Source: Erwinia sp050410775 (lineage in GTDB: Bacteria > Pseudomonadota > Gammaproteobacteria > Enterobacterales > Enterobacteriaceae). Taken from it: a stretch of 64,000 nucleotides of DNA. Shown here piece by piece: positions 49,731-59,097 of this stretch (the first letter of the stretch is position 1; the number at the start of each line of letters is the position of its first letter). The notes beneath the pieces were generated by a model, which was not told the origin of the DNA, did not search any database, and saw only the letters and a list, made by a program, of their open reading frames with translations. Location: assembly GCF_050410775.1 (NCBI RefSeq), contig NZ_CP191229.1, one strand, 5' to 3'. Both the position numbers and the translations under genes were made by a program.

Positions 49731-50179
49731 CGCAGCCTGTGGCCGCATTGTCCCGTGCTTAATGCGCCTGGCAAACCTGCTGGCTAAAAAAACTCTCTCC
49801 AGAAGCGCCAGGTCATGGGCGGAGAAGCGTCATTTCCCGTGGGGCGAGTCTTGTCCCTGGGTAAGCCTGCCCGTATCCGGAGACAGCACCTGAACCCCAT
49901 TCGCTTTGATGAACCAGCCAGACGGCCGCGCACAATTCACAATCCCTCTTTCCCGCCCGTTGTTCACCTGATAACTTGTACAAGCGGCCATTCAGTGTAC
50001 ATGGCCTGAGAAGAGTAAAATGACTGATGGCTATGCAGGACGGTTTGATAAGGCGTTGAGAGATGACGTGAGCAAATCAGGGCGCATGTTATGGCAACAG
50101 GGCAAAGAATGCCTGTGAAGTGGCTCTCAACGCCGTCAGGTCAATATAAGATGTCCAGTAATAATAAAAGGAGTCAGCA
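49731..50179. other. Intergenic region with possible tiny ORF
   Basis: No clear gene. A 32-codon frame at 50020-50118 (MTDGYAGRFDKALRDDV) has AGAAGAG ahead of it and could be a small protein, but nothing else supports it. Confidence 0.3.
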
Positions 50180-50713
50180 ATGAAAATCGCCTGTCTCGGT
50201 TGGGGCTCTCTGATTTGGAAACCGGAAGCGCTGCCGCTGGAGAGTGAATGGTATCCCGATGGCCCCATGATGCCGGTTGAGTTTTCACGGGTAGGGGATG
50301 GGGGGGAACTTGCCACCGCTATCTGCATGGGCGCACCGCTGGTGCAGGTTTACTGGGCAATACTGGCTACGGAGAGCATGGAACGGGCTGTTTCTGCCTT
50401 ACGTGAGCGGGAAGGTATTCCGGCAAAACGCGAAGATGGTGTCGGTATGCTGATGGCGCCAGGGAGAACGCACAGCAAGCTGGCTGAATGGGCTTCTGAG
50501 CGTGAAATTGATGCTTTATTATGGACGGCATTACCGCCGCGCTTTGCCGGCGTGGAAGGGCTGGTCCCTTCATCGGAAGATGCACTGGAGTATCTCCGCT
50601 CGCTGGAAGGGGAAAAGCGGGCGCATGCGTTTGATTACATCCGTCAGGTGCCGGCACAGTTAGATACGCCCTACCGCCGCGCTTTTCATCAGTATCTCGA
50701 TTTGCACTCTTAA
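50180..50713 (+). CDS. GGCT-like fold protein of unknown substrate
   Basis: 177 residues starting MKIACLGWGSLIWKPEALPL after AAAGGAG. The N-terminal GWGSLIW strand-loop resembles the glycine-rich start of gamma-glutamylcyclotransferase-like proteins, and the end is QLDTPYRRAFHQYL. The family is widespread in Proteobacteria and uncharacterised to my knowledge. Cytoplasmic. Confident as a real gene; the fold is inferred. Confidence 0.78.
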   Translation: MKIACLGWGSLIWKPEALPLESEWYPDGPMMPVEFSRVGDGGELATAICMGAPLVQVYWAILATESMERAVSALREREGIPAKREDGVGMLMAPGRTHSKLAEWASEREIDALLWTALPPRFAGVEGLVPSSEDALEYLRSLEGEKRAHAFDYIRQVPAQLDTPYRRAFHQYLDLHS

Positions 50714-50828
50714 ACGCTGAAGGGGCGCGATAAATTCCGCGTAGCTGATTCCCCAGCTCTGCTTTGATTGACGAAAAAGGCTGAAGCAGGGGAGTCATAA
50801 TCCCGCCTCAGCCCTTTCACAGGCCCGG

Positions 50829-51086
50829 TCAGGCGATCAGATCGTCCGGCGTACGATGAACGATTTCCTCCAGCGCGCCCCGGTAAATATCGAGCTTAAC
50901 CACATCCGTTTCCGTTTCCATCTTTGCCAGCAATTTGAGAATAATTGCCTTATTGGTCACGAAGCCCTGCGTTGCCGTTAATTCAGCAGTAATTTCATCA
51001 AGAACATCAGACTCGCCAGACATTAGCTCACCAGAATTTTGAAAATAGGTATTAATTTGAGACTCAATAGAATCATGTTGCTGCAT
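50829..51086 (-). CDS. YmgB/AriR-family biofilm and acid-stress regulator
   Basis: 85 residues from an ATG preceded by GGAGG (M-QQHDSIESQINTYFQNSG). The pattern SGESDVLDEITAEL, NKAIILKLLAKMETETDVVK and ALEEIVHRTPDDL matches E. coli YmgB (AriR), a small helical dimer affecting biofilm and acid resistance. Upstream in-frame codons up to 51149 lack a ribosome site. Orthology to ymgB versus a paralogue such as ycgZ cannot be settled. Confidence 0.8.
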   Translation of the reverse strand: MQQHDSIESQINTYFQNSGELMSGESDVLDEITAELTATQGFVTNKAIILKLLAKMETETDVVKLDIYRGALEEIVHRTPDDLIA

Positions 51087-51184
51087 GTTAAAGCCTCCGG
51101 AATTTTTTTTTGTTGCGGCGAAGCCAGATGCAGGACTGGCAAACAGCATTGTAGAGATTTCTCAAAAGTTGTACAAAAAAATGG

Positions 51185-51220
51185 CCTCTGAAAGTGGAAA
51201 TCCACTGGCACCTTCAGAGG
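51185..51220. other. Nested inverted repeat upstream of the ymgB-like gene
   Basis: CCTCTGAA (51185-51192) pairs with TTCAGAGG (51213-51220), enclosing AGTGG/CCACT. No T-run follows on either strand. It lies about 100 bases upstream of the ymgB-like start, within the transcribed or promoter region; the remaining 51221-51420 shows nothing recognisable. Confidence 0.45.
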
Positions 51221-51434
51221 CGATGCAAAGCATCATTCGTTACTGTGGATGGCTATCCACGGCGAATAAAGTTATACGAAGACGTTAAACTTGTACAATC
51301 AATCCTTGTGCAAAAAGTGCGGTCGTAGGTGTATTTCTGATGCACTTTTATCGCTAAAGATAAGTCCGTTTCACCGCATCGCTTTAATCACTTTCGACTA
51401 CGCTTAATAAACGCAGAGCAACAGGAGAACAGCG

Positions 51435-51650
51435 ATGAAAGATCAAAATACAAACAGCAAACGAAATAAAGAGGGCGACGTCAGCAAGGGGCTACCGGAA
51501 GCGGCGCCTGAGGCGGGCAATGCTTATGAAGAAGATGAAATGTCGGTAAAAGAGCATCCGGCAAAAGAAAACCCGGATGAACACGGTGAGATCCCGCGAA
51601 CCCGTGATGACAGCCAGGATGACAAAACCGATCCCTATAAGCAGGGATGA
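51435..51650 (+). CDS. Small hydrophilic, probably disordered protein
   Basis: 71 residues, MKDQNTNSKRNKEGDVSKGL and so on, dominated by Glu, Asp, Lys and Pro with no hydrophobic core; ends TDPYKQG. Good ribosome site (ACAGGAGAA) and a terminator after it. Such hydrophilic proteins are often stress-induced, but this is inference from composition. Confidence 0.68.
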   Translation: MKDQNTNSKRNKEGDVSKGLPEAAPEAGNAYEEDEMSVKEHPAKENPDEHGEIPRTRDDSQDDKTDPYKQG

Positions 51651-51661
51651 ATGGCTTTCTG

Positions 51662-51685
51662 AAGGCCCGCCGACGTCGGGCCTTT
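51662..51685 (+). terminator. Hairpin after the hydrophilic-protein gene
   Basis: AAGGCCCG/CGGGCCTT with seven-base loop, 12 bases past the stop; short T tail. Confidence 0.75.
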
Positions 51686-51695
51686 GCTATGTAAC

Positions 51696-51947
51696 TCAGG
51701 GAACAGAAGGTGGCTGGTATTTTATATATTCGCGAATAGCATCATGGACATCCCGGTTCTCAACTTCATCAAGTCCTTTGTCGGCAAATTCCTTCGCCAG
51801 TTTTTCCAGCACGTCGTCAAATTTCCCCTTATAGGTGATGTTATTTAACGCAATCTGCTGGCTAAGGATCTCTTTAAGCGCCCGCGTTTCGGTGCTAAGC
51901 CGTTGCACGGTCTCTTCGAGTTTTCTGATTCTTGCTTCTTCCGACAT
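51696..51947 (-). CDS. Small coiled-coil hypothetical protein
   Basis: 83 residues from an ATG preceded by GAGGGAG. MSEEARIRKLEETVQRLSTE is a coiled coil, with a helical second half (GKFDDVLEKLAKEF, VHDAIREYIKYQP). No signal peptide. Unrecognised family; similar arrangement of short coiled-coil proteins occurs widely. Confidence 0.65.
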   Translation of the reverse strand: MSEEARIRKLEETVQRLSTETRALKEILSQQIALNNITYKGKFDDVLEKLAKEFADKGLDEVENRDVHDAIREYIKYQPPSVP

Positions 51948-52141
51948 GGTTTCTCCCTCAGTCATCTTGAATAGTCAAAACGGATGCGAAAGCAGCATCG
52001 CCTAACTTAAAGCGTAATGCAATGAGTCGCTTAACGTGGCTTCAGGCAGCGTCAATCCGGTACGCTGAAAGCGCATCAGGCTTACCGCAAGTCTGTGCAG
52101 GTGCTAAAATGAGCGCCATATTGCCTCAAGCAGGAAAAATC

Positions 52142-52558
52142 ATGTCTTCACCTGAAGCGCTTTTTCAGCGGCTATCCGCTTCTCCTTTCCGTCAGCGCTT
52201 TCACCTGGCCCGGGCGGAGTACGATTACTTTCTGAAAAAAGGCGGAGAGACGATAAGCGCCCATGCGGCTGATTTTATCAGGCAAAGGCTTTCCCCCGCG
52301 GCACCGGTAAACGATGGCAAGCAGACGCCCATGCGCGGCCATCCAGTTTTCGTTGCCCAGCATGCCACCGCGACATGCTGTCGGGGCTGCCTGAGTCAAT
52401 GGCATGGCATTCCCCGGCATCAGGAGATGACCCCGGCGCAGCAGGCCTGGGTTGTTGAGGTGATAACCTGCTGGCTTCGACTGGAGATGGAAAAACCGGC
52501 CCCGGAGAAGAAGGTACGGAAAAATCCCGCTGCGCCAGAACAGCTTAATTTGCTGTAG
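52142..52558 (+). CDS. DUF4186 family protein
   Basis: 138 residues from ATG 52142, preceded by AGGAAAAA. FRQRFHLARAEYDYFLKKGG, then NDGKQTPMRGHPVFVAQHAT and ATCCRGCLSQWHGIPR is the full DUF4186 pattern; the paired cysteines and histidines suggest a metal site. The function of the family is unknown to me. The frame is open 40 codons further upstream, but those do not match the family. Confidence 0.85.
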   Translation: MSSPEALFQRLSASPFRQRFHLARAEYDYFLKKGGETISAHAADFIRQRLSPAAPVNDGKQTPMRGHPVFVAQHATATCCRGCLSQWHGIPRHQEMTPAQQAWVVEVITCWLRLEMEKPAPEKKVRKNPAAPEQLNLL

Positions 52559-52754
52559 CGTCAGGGGAAAGAAGGCTCACCTGTATGCGATCCTGTTTTA
52601 AGGACCGGACGGCGATCCAGAGTTCTGCTGACCGCGCGTCCTTATCAAAGAGCGCTCCACACGGATATTACTTTCGCTGGTGAAAAGCCATACGCGATGA
52701 AGCAGCATTATCCGGCTACTGGTTTGCTAAGGCGATATATGGTCGACAATAAAA

Positions 52755-52778
52755 ACGCCGGAAATGATCCGGCGTGGT
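52755..52778 (-). terminator. Terminator of the DUF1090 gene
   Basis: On the minus strand ACGCCGGA/TCCGGCGT with five-base loop, followed by TTTTTATTG, 16 bases past the stop at 52794. Confidence 0.88.
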
Positions 52779-52793
52779 AACAGGGCGGGGAAC

Positions 52794-53180
52794 TTATCGG
52801 GAAAGATCGGCTTCGGCTTCTTTCAGCTCGTCGCGCGCTTCATCCAGTTTTTCCATTTTTTTCTCGATTTTCTCCTCTCTGCCGTCGGCCCGGGCCTCCA
52901 TCAGCGCCTGCTCGCGTTCCCTGACCTTCTGCTTTTTCTCAGCCACTTTATCCTGACGCTCTCTGAGCAGACCGCTGTCAGTACAGTTTTCGTCAACTTC
53001 GCTCAGGGCTTTTTCCAGACCGGCGATACGATGGGTGTTGCCATGTTGTTGTGCGTATTTTATCTGCTGCTCAATTTCCTGTTTCTTTCCGGCACAGCCG
53101 CTTGCCGCGGCGCTGGCCTGGGTGGAAAAAAATGAGAGTGCAAAAAGGCACAGGCTTGCTTTCACTAGCGATTGGTTCAT
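52794..53180 (-). CDS. DUF1090 (YqjC-like) periplasmic protein
   Basis: 128 residues: signal peptide MNQSLVKASLCLFALSFFST ending QASA, then a mature helical protein with two cysteines (SGCAGKKQEIE and DENCTDSGLL) and a long charged coiled coil. This matches the DUF1090 family that includes E. coli YqjC; role unknown. Single-gene unit with its own terminator. In E. coli yqjC is in another neighbourhood, so strict orthology is uncertain. Confidence 0.85.
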   Translation of the reverse strand: MNQSLVKASLCLFALSFFSTQASAAASGCAGKKQEIEQQIKYAQQHGNTHRIAGLEKALSEVDENCTDSGLLRERQDKVAEKKQKVREREQALMEARADGREEKIEKKMEKLDEARDELKEAEADLSR

Positions 53181-53462
53181 GTGTCCTCACTGACAGGTAA
53201 TTTAAGTGCGGAATTATAATCTTTATTTATGAATCGTGATTTGAGTTAAAACAAAAAAGAGCGCTATCGCTTCACTTCCGACGATGGCATCAGGAAAGCG
53301 GGGGCATAGCCGATTTTATTCGCTGTGCCGTTCGCAAAGAGAGTAAGGCAGTTTTGCCCGCGAGCCGCTTTACTTCCGGTTGCTTTGCCCCGTAGCGTAC
53401 TGCTACTCTGTCGGCCTTCTCTGTTTCCCCGCTGCAACGGCACTTTTTTAACAGGAATCTGA

Positions 53463-53957
53463 ATGATCTGGCTGATGCTCGTGACCCTGATTGTGGTATT
53501 TATCATTGGCTTCCGAGTGCTCAACTCACGTACCCGCCGCGCCACACGGGCATTAACAAAGCGGCTGAACCTCGATCCTGTTTATGTTGAGTCACTGATA
53601 AGCCAGATGGGAAAAGAGCCCGGGGAAGCATTTGTTGATTACATCGCCAGAGAAAATGAAGCGCACCTGGCGAACGCGGCCAGCGTCCTGTTTATCTACC
53701 AGGTATTTATGCTGGATGAATCGGATGAAAGTATCGCGTTCTGGCGTGGGGTTCTGCGCAAGGCCTATTTGCCGCTGGAACTGAGCAGCGAGCATGTCAG
53801 GCTGGCGCTGAGTTTTCTGAGGGAGATGGAACCTGATGCCCAGGAAATGCATGAGTTTCGTCTGCGTTATAATGCGCGTTTTGCCTCTCCGGATAATTCA
53901 CCGATCGGCGCAGCGGACAATGTTTATTCTATTCATTCCCGCTCAGGCCGCCAGTGA
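53463..53957 (+). CDS. DUF1198 (YicN-like) membrane-anchored protein
   Basis: 164 residues. N-terminal membrane anchor MIWLMLVTLIVVFIIGFRVL followed by NSRTRRATRALTKRL and ESLISQMGKEPGEAFVDYI, then a soluble helical domain with LALSFLREMEPDAQEMHEFR. This is the pattern of E. coli YicN (DUF1198). AGGAATCTG precedes the ATG. Function unknown. Confidence 0.85.
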   Translation: MIWLMLVTLIVVFIIGFRVLNSRTRRATRALTKRLNLDPVYVESLISQMGKEPGEAFVDYIARENEAHLANAASVLFIYQVFMLDESDESIAFWRGVLRKAYLPLELSSEHVRLALSFLREMEPDAQEMHEFRLRYNARFASPDNSPIGAADNVYSIHSRSGRQ

Positions 53958-54507
53958 ACATTATTTGCGCGCCACTTCATTTATCATCCCACTGAGCATT
54001 TATTAACCGCCGTCATTTTTTCACTCTCTCTGTACAGATCAAATATCCTTTCACGCTGAGATCCTGCCGTTTGCTAACGCCTGAGTCATTTTTTAGTCTG
54101 TTTCGGCGCTTATCATTCGTAGATTAAAGTGACCAGCCGGGGGTTATGTTTAATATTTGAAGCTGAAATGTTTTATTTAAGTTAAAATTTAAGTGAGTTA
54201 CCAGATGAATTATTTCCATCTATTTATTAGCGGTATGGTAACTTACCTTGACTACTTATCATTGATTACAAAGGAAATGGGGATTTAAGAAGCATAATAG
54301 TGAATAAAACAGATAAATAATTCTTACGCGCCGTTTTTTATATTAGCGGCTTCTTTTCGCCAGTTGACATAAACTTAACAATAAACATTTTTGATACAAA
54401 AATTACAATTTGTAATGATTGTTTCCATGATATTGCGCTCAGGTTAGATAGTAAAAAAATTAATTAACCCAAATTACATTTTTTTAGCATGTGAGAGTCG
54501 TAATGTT
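53958..54507. other. Long AT-rich region upstream of the gluconate dehydrogenase operon
   Basis: No gene. The 54150-54480 part is very AT-rich and must contain the operon promoter; no operator could be identified. Confidence 0.45.
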
Positions 54508-55233
54508 ATGCTGCTTCAAAAAGAAACAACCCGCCGTAAGTTTTTACTAGGCTCGCTTCTGGCATTGCCATTTAGTGACATGATAGTCAGAGGATTAACT
54601 GCAGCCCAGGCTGCGGAAATGGCCGCGCCCGATCTGGTCGATTATCAGCCCGTCTTTTTTTCCACAGATGAGTGGCAGTTTATTATGGCTGCCTGCGATC
54701 GGCTGATCCCTGCCGGCGGTAACGGTAAGGCGCCGGGCGCATTAGAAACGAACGTTCCCATCTTTATCGACCAGCAAATGCAGGGCGATATAGGCGATGA
54801 AATTTACCTTCAGGGGCCGTTTGAGCCTCACGCTCCGGCAACGATGGGCTACCAAATCCCTTACCGGCCACAGCAAATTTATAAAATCGGCATCCGGATC
54901 GTTAACGACTGGTGCCAGCAGCAGCATCAAAAACCTTTCCATGCGCTTTCCGTGGCAGAGAAAGACGCGGTACTGACGCAGGTTCAGAAAAACGGCATTC
55001 ACTTTAGCGAACAGGGTGAAGAGGCGCTGCAAGGTTCGCAGTTCTTCAGCGAACTCCTGGCGGATACCAAGCATGGTTATCTCTCCGACCCTATGTACGG
55101 CGGCAATAAAGGGATGAAGGCGTGGATCGCCATCGGCTTCCCGGGCGCTCGCGCCAGCTATACCGAGTGGGTCAAACAGCATAACGTTCCCTATCCGCTG
55201 GGTCCGGTCAGCCTTCTGGGCCAGCGCGCCTGA
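54508..55233 (+). CDS. Gluconate 2-dehydrogenase small subunit (subunit 3)
   Basis: 241 residues with a Tat signal: TTRRKFLLGSLLALPFSD, twin Arg followed by a hydrophobic stretch, cleaved near AQA. The mature part DEWQFIMAACDRLIPAGGNG, then IFIDQQMQGDIGDE and GNKGMKAWIAIGFPGARASY are typical of subunit 3. The subunit lacks a cofactor and escorts the folded flavoprotein across the membrane by the Tat pathway. First gene of a three-gene operon; 44 bases separate it from the flavoprotein gene. Confidence 0.93.
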   Translation: MLLQKETTRRKFLLGSLLALPFSDMIVRGLTAAQAAEMAAPDLVDYQPVFFSTDEWQFIMAACDRLIPAGGNGKAPGALETNVPIFIDQQMQGDIGDEIYLQGPFEPHAPATMGYQIPYRPQQIYKIGIRIVNDWCQQQHQKPFHALSVAEKDAVLTQVQKNGIHFSEQGEEALQGSQFFSELLADTKHGYLSDPMYGGNKGMKAWIAIGFPGARASYTEWVKQHNVPYPLGPVSLLGQRA

Positions 55234-55277
55234 GTTGACTGGTATTTTTCCGTTTTCTGAAGATTGCAGGATGTAAG

Positions 55278-57047
55278 ATGGCATTGGTAAAAAAAGAAGA
55301 AGTCGACGTTGTTGTGGTCGGCCTGGGCTGGGCCGGTTCACTGATGAGTATTGAGCTGGCGATGGCCGGACTGAAGGTGCGCGCGCTAGAGCGTGGCGGC
55401 GATCGCGGATACGAAGAGTTCGCTTACCCAAAACCGGCGGATGAATACGCTTACGCGGTTCGCAACAAAGTGATGGCAACCCCGGCAGAAGCCGCGGTAA
55501 CCGTACGCTACAACATGAGCGAGACGGCGCTGCCAACCCGTAAATGGGGTGCATTTGCGCCGGGTACGGGCGTGGGGGGATCGGGTCTGCACTGGACCGG
55601 TGTTTTACTTCGTCCAACCCCCACCGACATCAAGCTGAAAACCTATGCGGACGAAGCCTATAAGCCGGGTATTCTGCAGGACGATATGCGCATCATGGAC
55701 TTTCCGTTCACCTGGGATGAAATTGAACCCCATTTCACCAAGTTCGAGCGTATCTGTGGCCAGTCTGGTAATACGGGGAACCTGCGCGGCAAAATCCTTG
55801 AAGGGGGCGATCCGTTTGAAGGGCCTCGTTCAGAGCCCTATCCCTTGCCTGCGCTGGAAGACACGCTGAACACCAAGATGTTTGCCGAAGTGACCAAAAA
55901 AATGGGGTATCATCCATTCCCTAACCCTTCTGCCTGCGTCTCCCGCGCCTGGACAAACCCCTACGGCAACCAGATTGCGCCCTGCAACTACTGCGGCTAC
56001 TGCAGTAAGTATCCTTGTCTGAACTACTCCAAGGCCTCACCTCAGACGGCGGTTATGGATGCCCTGAAGCGCATGGATAACTTCTCCTACGAAGTAAATG
56101 CCAACGTGATGAAAGTGGTGCTGCATGACGACAAGAAAACGGCAAAAGGCGTTATCTACATTGATGAGCAGGGCAACGAGTGCTTTCAGCCAGCGAAAAT
56201 CGTGGTACTGAGCAGCTTCCAGTTCTGTAACGTGCGCCTGATGCTGCTGTCCGGCATCGGCAAACCTTATAACCCTATCACCGAAGAAGGTGTCGTGGGG
56301 CGTAACTATGCCTTCCTGAGCAACGGTGGAGCAACGTTGTTCTTTAAGGACAAAAACTTCAACCCGTTTGCAACCGCAGGCGCCACAGGCCAGATGTTCA
56401 ACGACATCTCTCCGGGTAATTTTGATGGTCCATCGCTGGGCTTTATCGGTGGGGCTAAAATTCACAGCTCTCAGGCCACGGGGACGCCAATCAGCACTGC
56501 GCTGCCAAAAGGCACGCCTGCCTGGGGCACGGGTTGGAAAGAGGGTCTGGAAGAGTGGTATGGCCATTCGATGAAGATCAGCATCACCACCACCTGCCAG
56601 TCTTATCGTGATATCTATCTCGATCTGGATCCGAACTACAACGATGAGTATGGCTACCCGCTGCTGCGTATGACCTTCGACTGGAAAGAGAACGAACTGA
56701 AACTCCAGCAGTACCTGAAAGGCATCGTGGGGAATATCACCAAAGAGCTTAATCCTGACAGCTACAGCGAAAGCTTCCTGCCGATGGACGCACACTTTGA
56801 CCTGACCAAATATGTTTCTACCCACAATGTGGGTGGGGCAGTGATGGGCGATAATCCAAAAACCTCGGCGCTGAACAAGTATCTGCAAAGCTGGGATGTG
56901 CATAACGTCTTTGTGCCGGGCGGTAATGCGTTCCCGCAGAACTTCCAGGCGAACCCGACCGATACCATTGGCGCCATCACGCTGATGGCCGCTCAGGCAA
57001 TCAAAGATCTTTATCTGAAAAACCCCGGTCCGCTGGTGCAGGCATAA
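55278..57047 (+). CDS. Gluconate 2-dehydrogenase flavoprotein subunit (GMC oxidoreductase)
   Basis: 589 residues. FAD-binding fold at the start: VVVGLGWAGSLMSIELAMAG (GxGxxG); GTGVGGSGLHWTGVLLRP is the second flavin-contact segment. A cysteine cluster CNYCGYCSKYPC (around residues 236-247) may hold an iron-sulphur centre in this family. C-terminal HNVGGAVMGDNP and FPQNFQANPTDTIGAITLMA carry the active-site His and Asn region. It oxidises D-gluconate to 2-ketogluconate in the periplasm. No own signal; exported with the Tat small subunit. Confidence 0.94.
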   Translation: MALVKKEEVDVVVVGLGWAGSLMSIELAMAGLKVRALERGGDRGYEEFAYPKPADEYAYAVRNKVMATPAEAAVTVRYNMSETALPTRKWGAFAPGTGVGGSGLHWTGVLLRPTPTDIKLKTYADEAYKPGILQDDMRIMDFPFTWDEIEPHFTKFERICGQSGNTGNLRGKILEGGDPFEGPRSEPYPLPALEDTLNTKMFAEVTKKMGYHPFPNPSACVSRAWTNPYGNQIAPCNYCGYCSKYPCLNYSKASPQTAVMDALKRMDNFSYEVNANVMKVVLHDDKKTAKGVIYIDEQGNECFQPAKIVVLSSFQFCNVRLMLLSGIGKPYNPITEEGVVGRNYAFLSNGGATLFFKDKNFNPFATAGATGQMFNDISPGNFDGPSLGFIGGAKIHSSQATGTPISTALPKGTPAWGTGWKEGLEEWYGHSMKISITTTCQSYRDIYLDLDPNYNDEYGYPLLRMTFDWKENELKLQQYLKGIVGNITKELNPDSYSESFLPMDAHFDLTKYVSTHNVGGAVMGDNPKTSALNKYLQSWDVHNVFVPGGNAFPQNFQANPTDTIGAITLMAAQAIKDLYLKNPGPLVQA

Positions 57048-57061
57048 AGGAGATGAATTTG

Positions 57062-58318
57062 ATGAAATTTAAAAACTTTTTTATCGCCAACGCCGTGCTG
57101 ATAGGCATGGGATTTGCGGCCTGCGCGCAGGCTGAAGACGCGGCGCTGATCAAGCAGGGTGAATATATCTCCCGTCTGGGCGACTGCGGCGCATGCCACA
57201 CCCTGCCGGGGAAACCTGCATTTTCGGGTGGTCTGGCAATTGAATCCAATCTCGGGACGATCTATTCGACCAATATCACGCCTGATAAAGATCACGGTAT
57301 CGGCAGCTATAGCGAAGCGCAGTTCTCCGATGCGGTGCGCAAAGGTGTTCTGCCGGACGGTACCCGGCTCTACCCGGCGATGCCTTATCCTGACTATGCG
57401 AAAATTACCGATGAGGATATGCACGCGCTCTACGCCTTCTTTATGCATGGCGTGAAGCCGAGCGCGGAAGCCCCACCCGAAACCGATCTGAGCTTCCCGT
57501 TCAGTCAGCGCTGGGGAATGCGCTTCTGGAACTGGGCGTTCAGTTCGGATAAACCTTTCAAACCCGTAGGCGGTGCGTCGGCAGAGATTAATCGTGGCGC
57601 TTATCTGGTGGAAAGCCTGGGTCACTGCGGTAGCTGCCACACCCCGCGCGGACTGGGAATGAATGAGAAAGCCTTCGACAGCAGCAGTGAGGCGTTCCTC
57701 GCCGGTGGTAATCTGAACGGATGGGAGGTGCCGTCGCTGCGCGGTCTGCCGCACTGGACTGAACAGGAAACCGTGGATTATCTGGCGACAGGCCGCAATG
57801 ACAAAGCGGCCGTTGGCGGCGAGATGAAGTCGGTGGTTGAGCACAGTACCTCGTGGATGACCGACGCGGATCTTAAAGCAATTGCCGCCTATCTGACATT
57901 CCTTGGCAATAATCAGGCGGCCCCTGCGATAGATAAAAAAGCGAGCGAGGCGACGGTGGCGAAGCTGACGGCAGCGAAGAATCTGACCGAAGGCGAACGC
58001 CTCTATCTCGACAACTGTGGCGCCTGCCACTTTGTTACCGGGAAAGGCGCCCCGGGTATTTTCCCGCAGCTGGATCAGGCAACCATCGTTAATGCCGGCG
58101 ATCCTACAGGACTGATCCACACCATCCTGGCGGGCGCGCAACAGCCTTCTACCGCCAAAGCCCCTTCAACGCTGGCCATGCCCGGTTTTGCCCATCGTCT
58201 GAGTGATGAAGAGGTTGCCCGGCTGGCGACTTTCGTTCGCCAGGGCTGGAGCAATAACGCTGAGGCGGTGACCGCAGAGCAGGTAGCGAAGGTCAGAAAA
58301 AGCCTTAAGGAACACTAA
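57062..58318 (+). CDS. Gluconate 2-dehydrogenase cytochrome c subunit
   Basis: 418 residues from the ATG at 57062, nine bases after AAAGGAG (the ATG at 57053 abuts that site). Signal peptide FKNFFIANAVLIGMGFAACA, then three CxxCH haem sites: CGACHTLPG, CGSCHTPRG and CGACHFVTG, each with distal Met candidates. It passes electrons from the flavoprotein to ubiquinone in the cytoplasmic membrane. Third gene of the operon, same order as characterised FAD-gluconate dehydrogenases. Confidence 0.94.
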   Translation: MKFKNFFIANAVLIGMGFAACAQAEDAALIKQGEYISRLGDCGACHTLPGKPAFSGGLAIESNLGTIYSTNITPDKDHGIGSYSEAQFSDAVRKGVLPDGTRLYPAMPYPDYAKITDEDMHALYAFFMHGVKPSAEAPPETDLSFPFSQRWGMRFWNWAFSSDKPFKPVGGASAEINRGAYLVESLGHCGSCHTPRGLGMNEKAFDSSSEAFLAGGNLNGWEVPSLRGLPHWTEQETVDYLATGRNDKAAVGGEMKSVVEHSTSWMTDADLKAIAAYLTFLGNNQAAPAIDKKASEATVAKLTAAKNLTEGERLYLDNCGACHFVTGKGAPGIFPQLDQATIVNAGDPTGLIHTILAGAQQPSTAKAPSTLAMPGFAHRLSDEEVARLATFVRQGWSNNAEAVTAEQVAKVRKSLKEH

Positions 58319-58618
58319 GACAGGAAAACGCTTTCTCCTTGGACGCACTAGCGGCGTTTATCGGGGAGCCAAGCGAACCGCGCCACGGAAGGCACGGGCC
58401 TGGCTGGCATCGTATTGCCGGTGAGCATCGCTGCCGCCTGCATAAGCGCTTGCCAGACCGCTTAAGGGGAGCTTTCCTCTGTTCTCCGGTTTATCGCCGC
58501 CTCTTCCGCTTCTCTAATTTCCTGAATATCAATAGATTTTCAATAACCCGACGGTATCGCGGGTTCCCGGCTGGATTTTCTTCACGACTGTGCCAGGTTA
58601 TTTAAAGGAGGGAAATCA
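58319..58618. other. Intergenic region after the dehydrogenase operon
   Basis: No gene or clear terminator recognised; the GC-rich part at 58340-58480 contains only spurious frames. Confidence 0.35.
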
Positions 58619-58825
58619 ATGAAAAGAGACGTTTTAAGCGAAGAATACTATGACGAAGTCTGTCGGGTTATCGGCGATGCCGTAATCGTTCTGGCCGAAA
58701 GCGGTTATGAAACCGACAGGGCGGTTATCGCGGATTTGCTGATCAAAACCCGGCAGGATCGTCACGACAGCGAGCGCGATGAACAGAAAGTTCTGGAACA
58801 TGCCATCCGGCTGATTAAACCCTGA
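58619..58825 (+). CDS. DUF2767-like small protein
   Basis: 68 residues, strong TAAAGGAGG ribosome site. MKRDVLSEEYYDEVCRVIGD, then RAVIADLLIKTRQDRHDSER recalls a short family annotated DUF2767 in enterobacteria, of unknown function. Helical, cytoplasmic. An 11-base-pair hairpin (58834-58860) follows the stop. Confidence 0.68.
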   Translation: MKRDVLSEEYYDEVCRVIGDAVIVLAESGYETDRAVIADLLIKTRQDRHDSERDEQKVLEHAIRLIKP

Positions 58826-58833
58826 AGCCTTAT

Positions 58834-58860
58834 GCCTCCGCCAGCCTGTCTGGTGGAGGC
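58834..58860 (+). terminator. Hairpin after the DUF2767-like gene
   Basis: GCCTCCGCCAG pairs with CTGGTGGAGGC (one G-T pair) around CCTGT, 9 bases past the stop; no T-run. Confidence 0.55.
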
Positions 58861-59097
58861 ACTACTGAATAACCCACTCCGCTCCCGCAATTTTCCCGGC
58901 AGTCAACGCCCTGTTCGCGCTATCTGGCGACTTACGTCCACCTTAATCTGCACACAGTGTTAAGGAAGCGCTAAGGCGCGGTAAAGTAGCGTAATAGGCA
59001 GCTAATCAGGTGAGCCAGCGCTGTTCTTCCCGGCCGCTTTAGCCGATAGTCTCCTTCAGCGGCGCTTCAAAAGCCGCGAGTTAATGGAGGAGAGGGA

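Noticed and set aside
50020..50118. 32-codon frame MTDGYAGRFDKALRDDV...
   Set aside because: A weak ribosome site is present, but there is no terminator or known relative; noted in the intergenic entry rather than as a gene.
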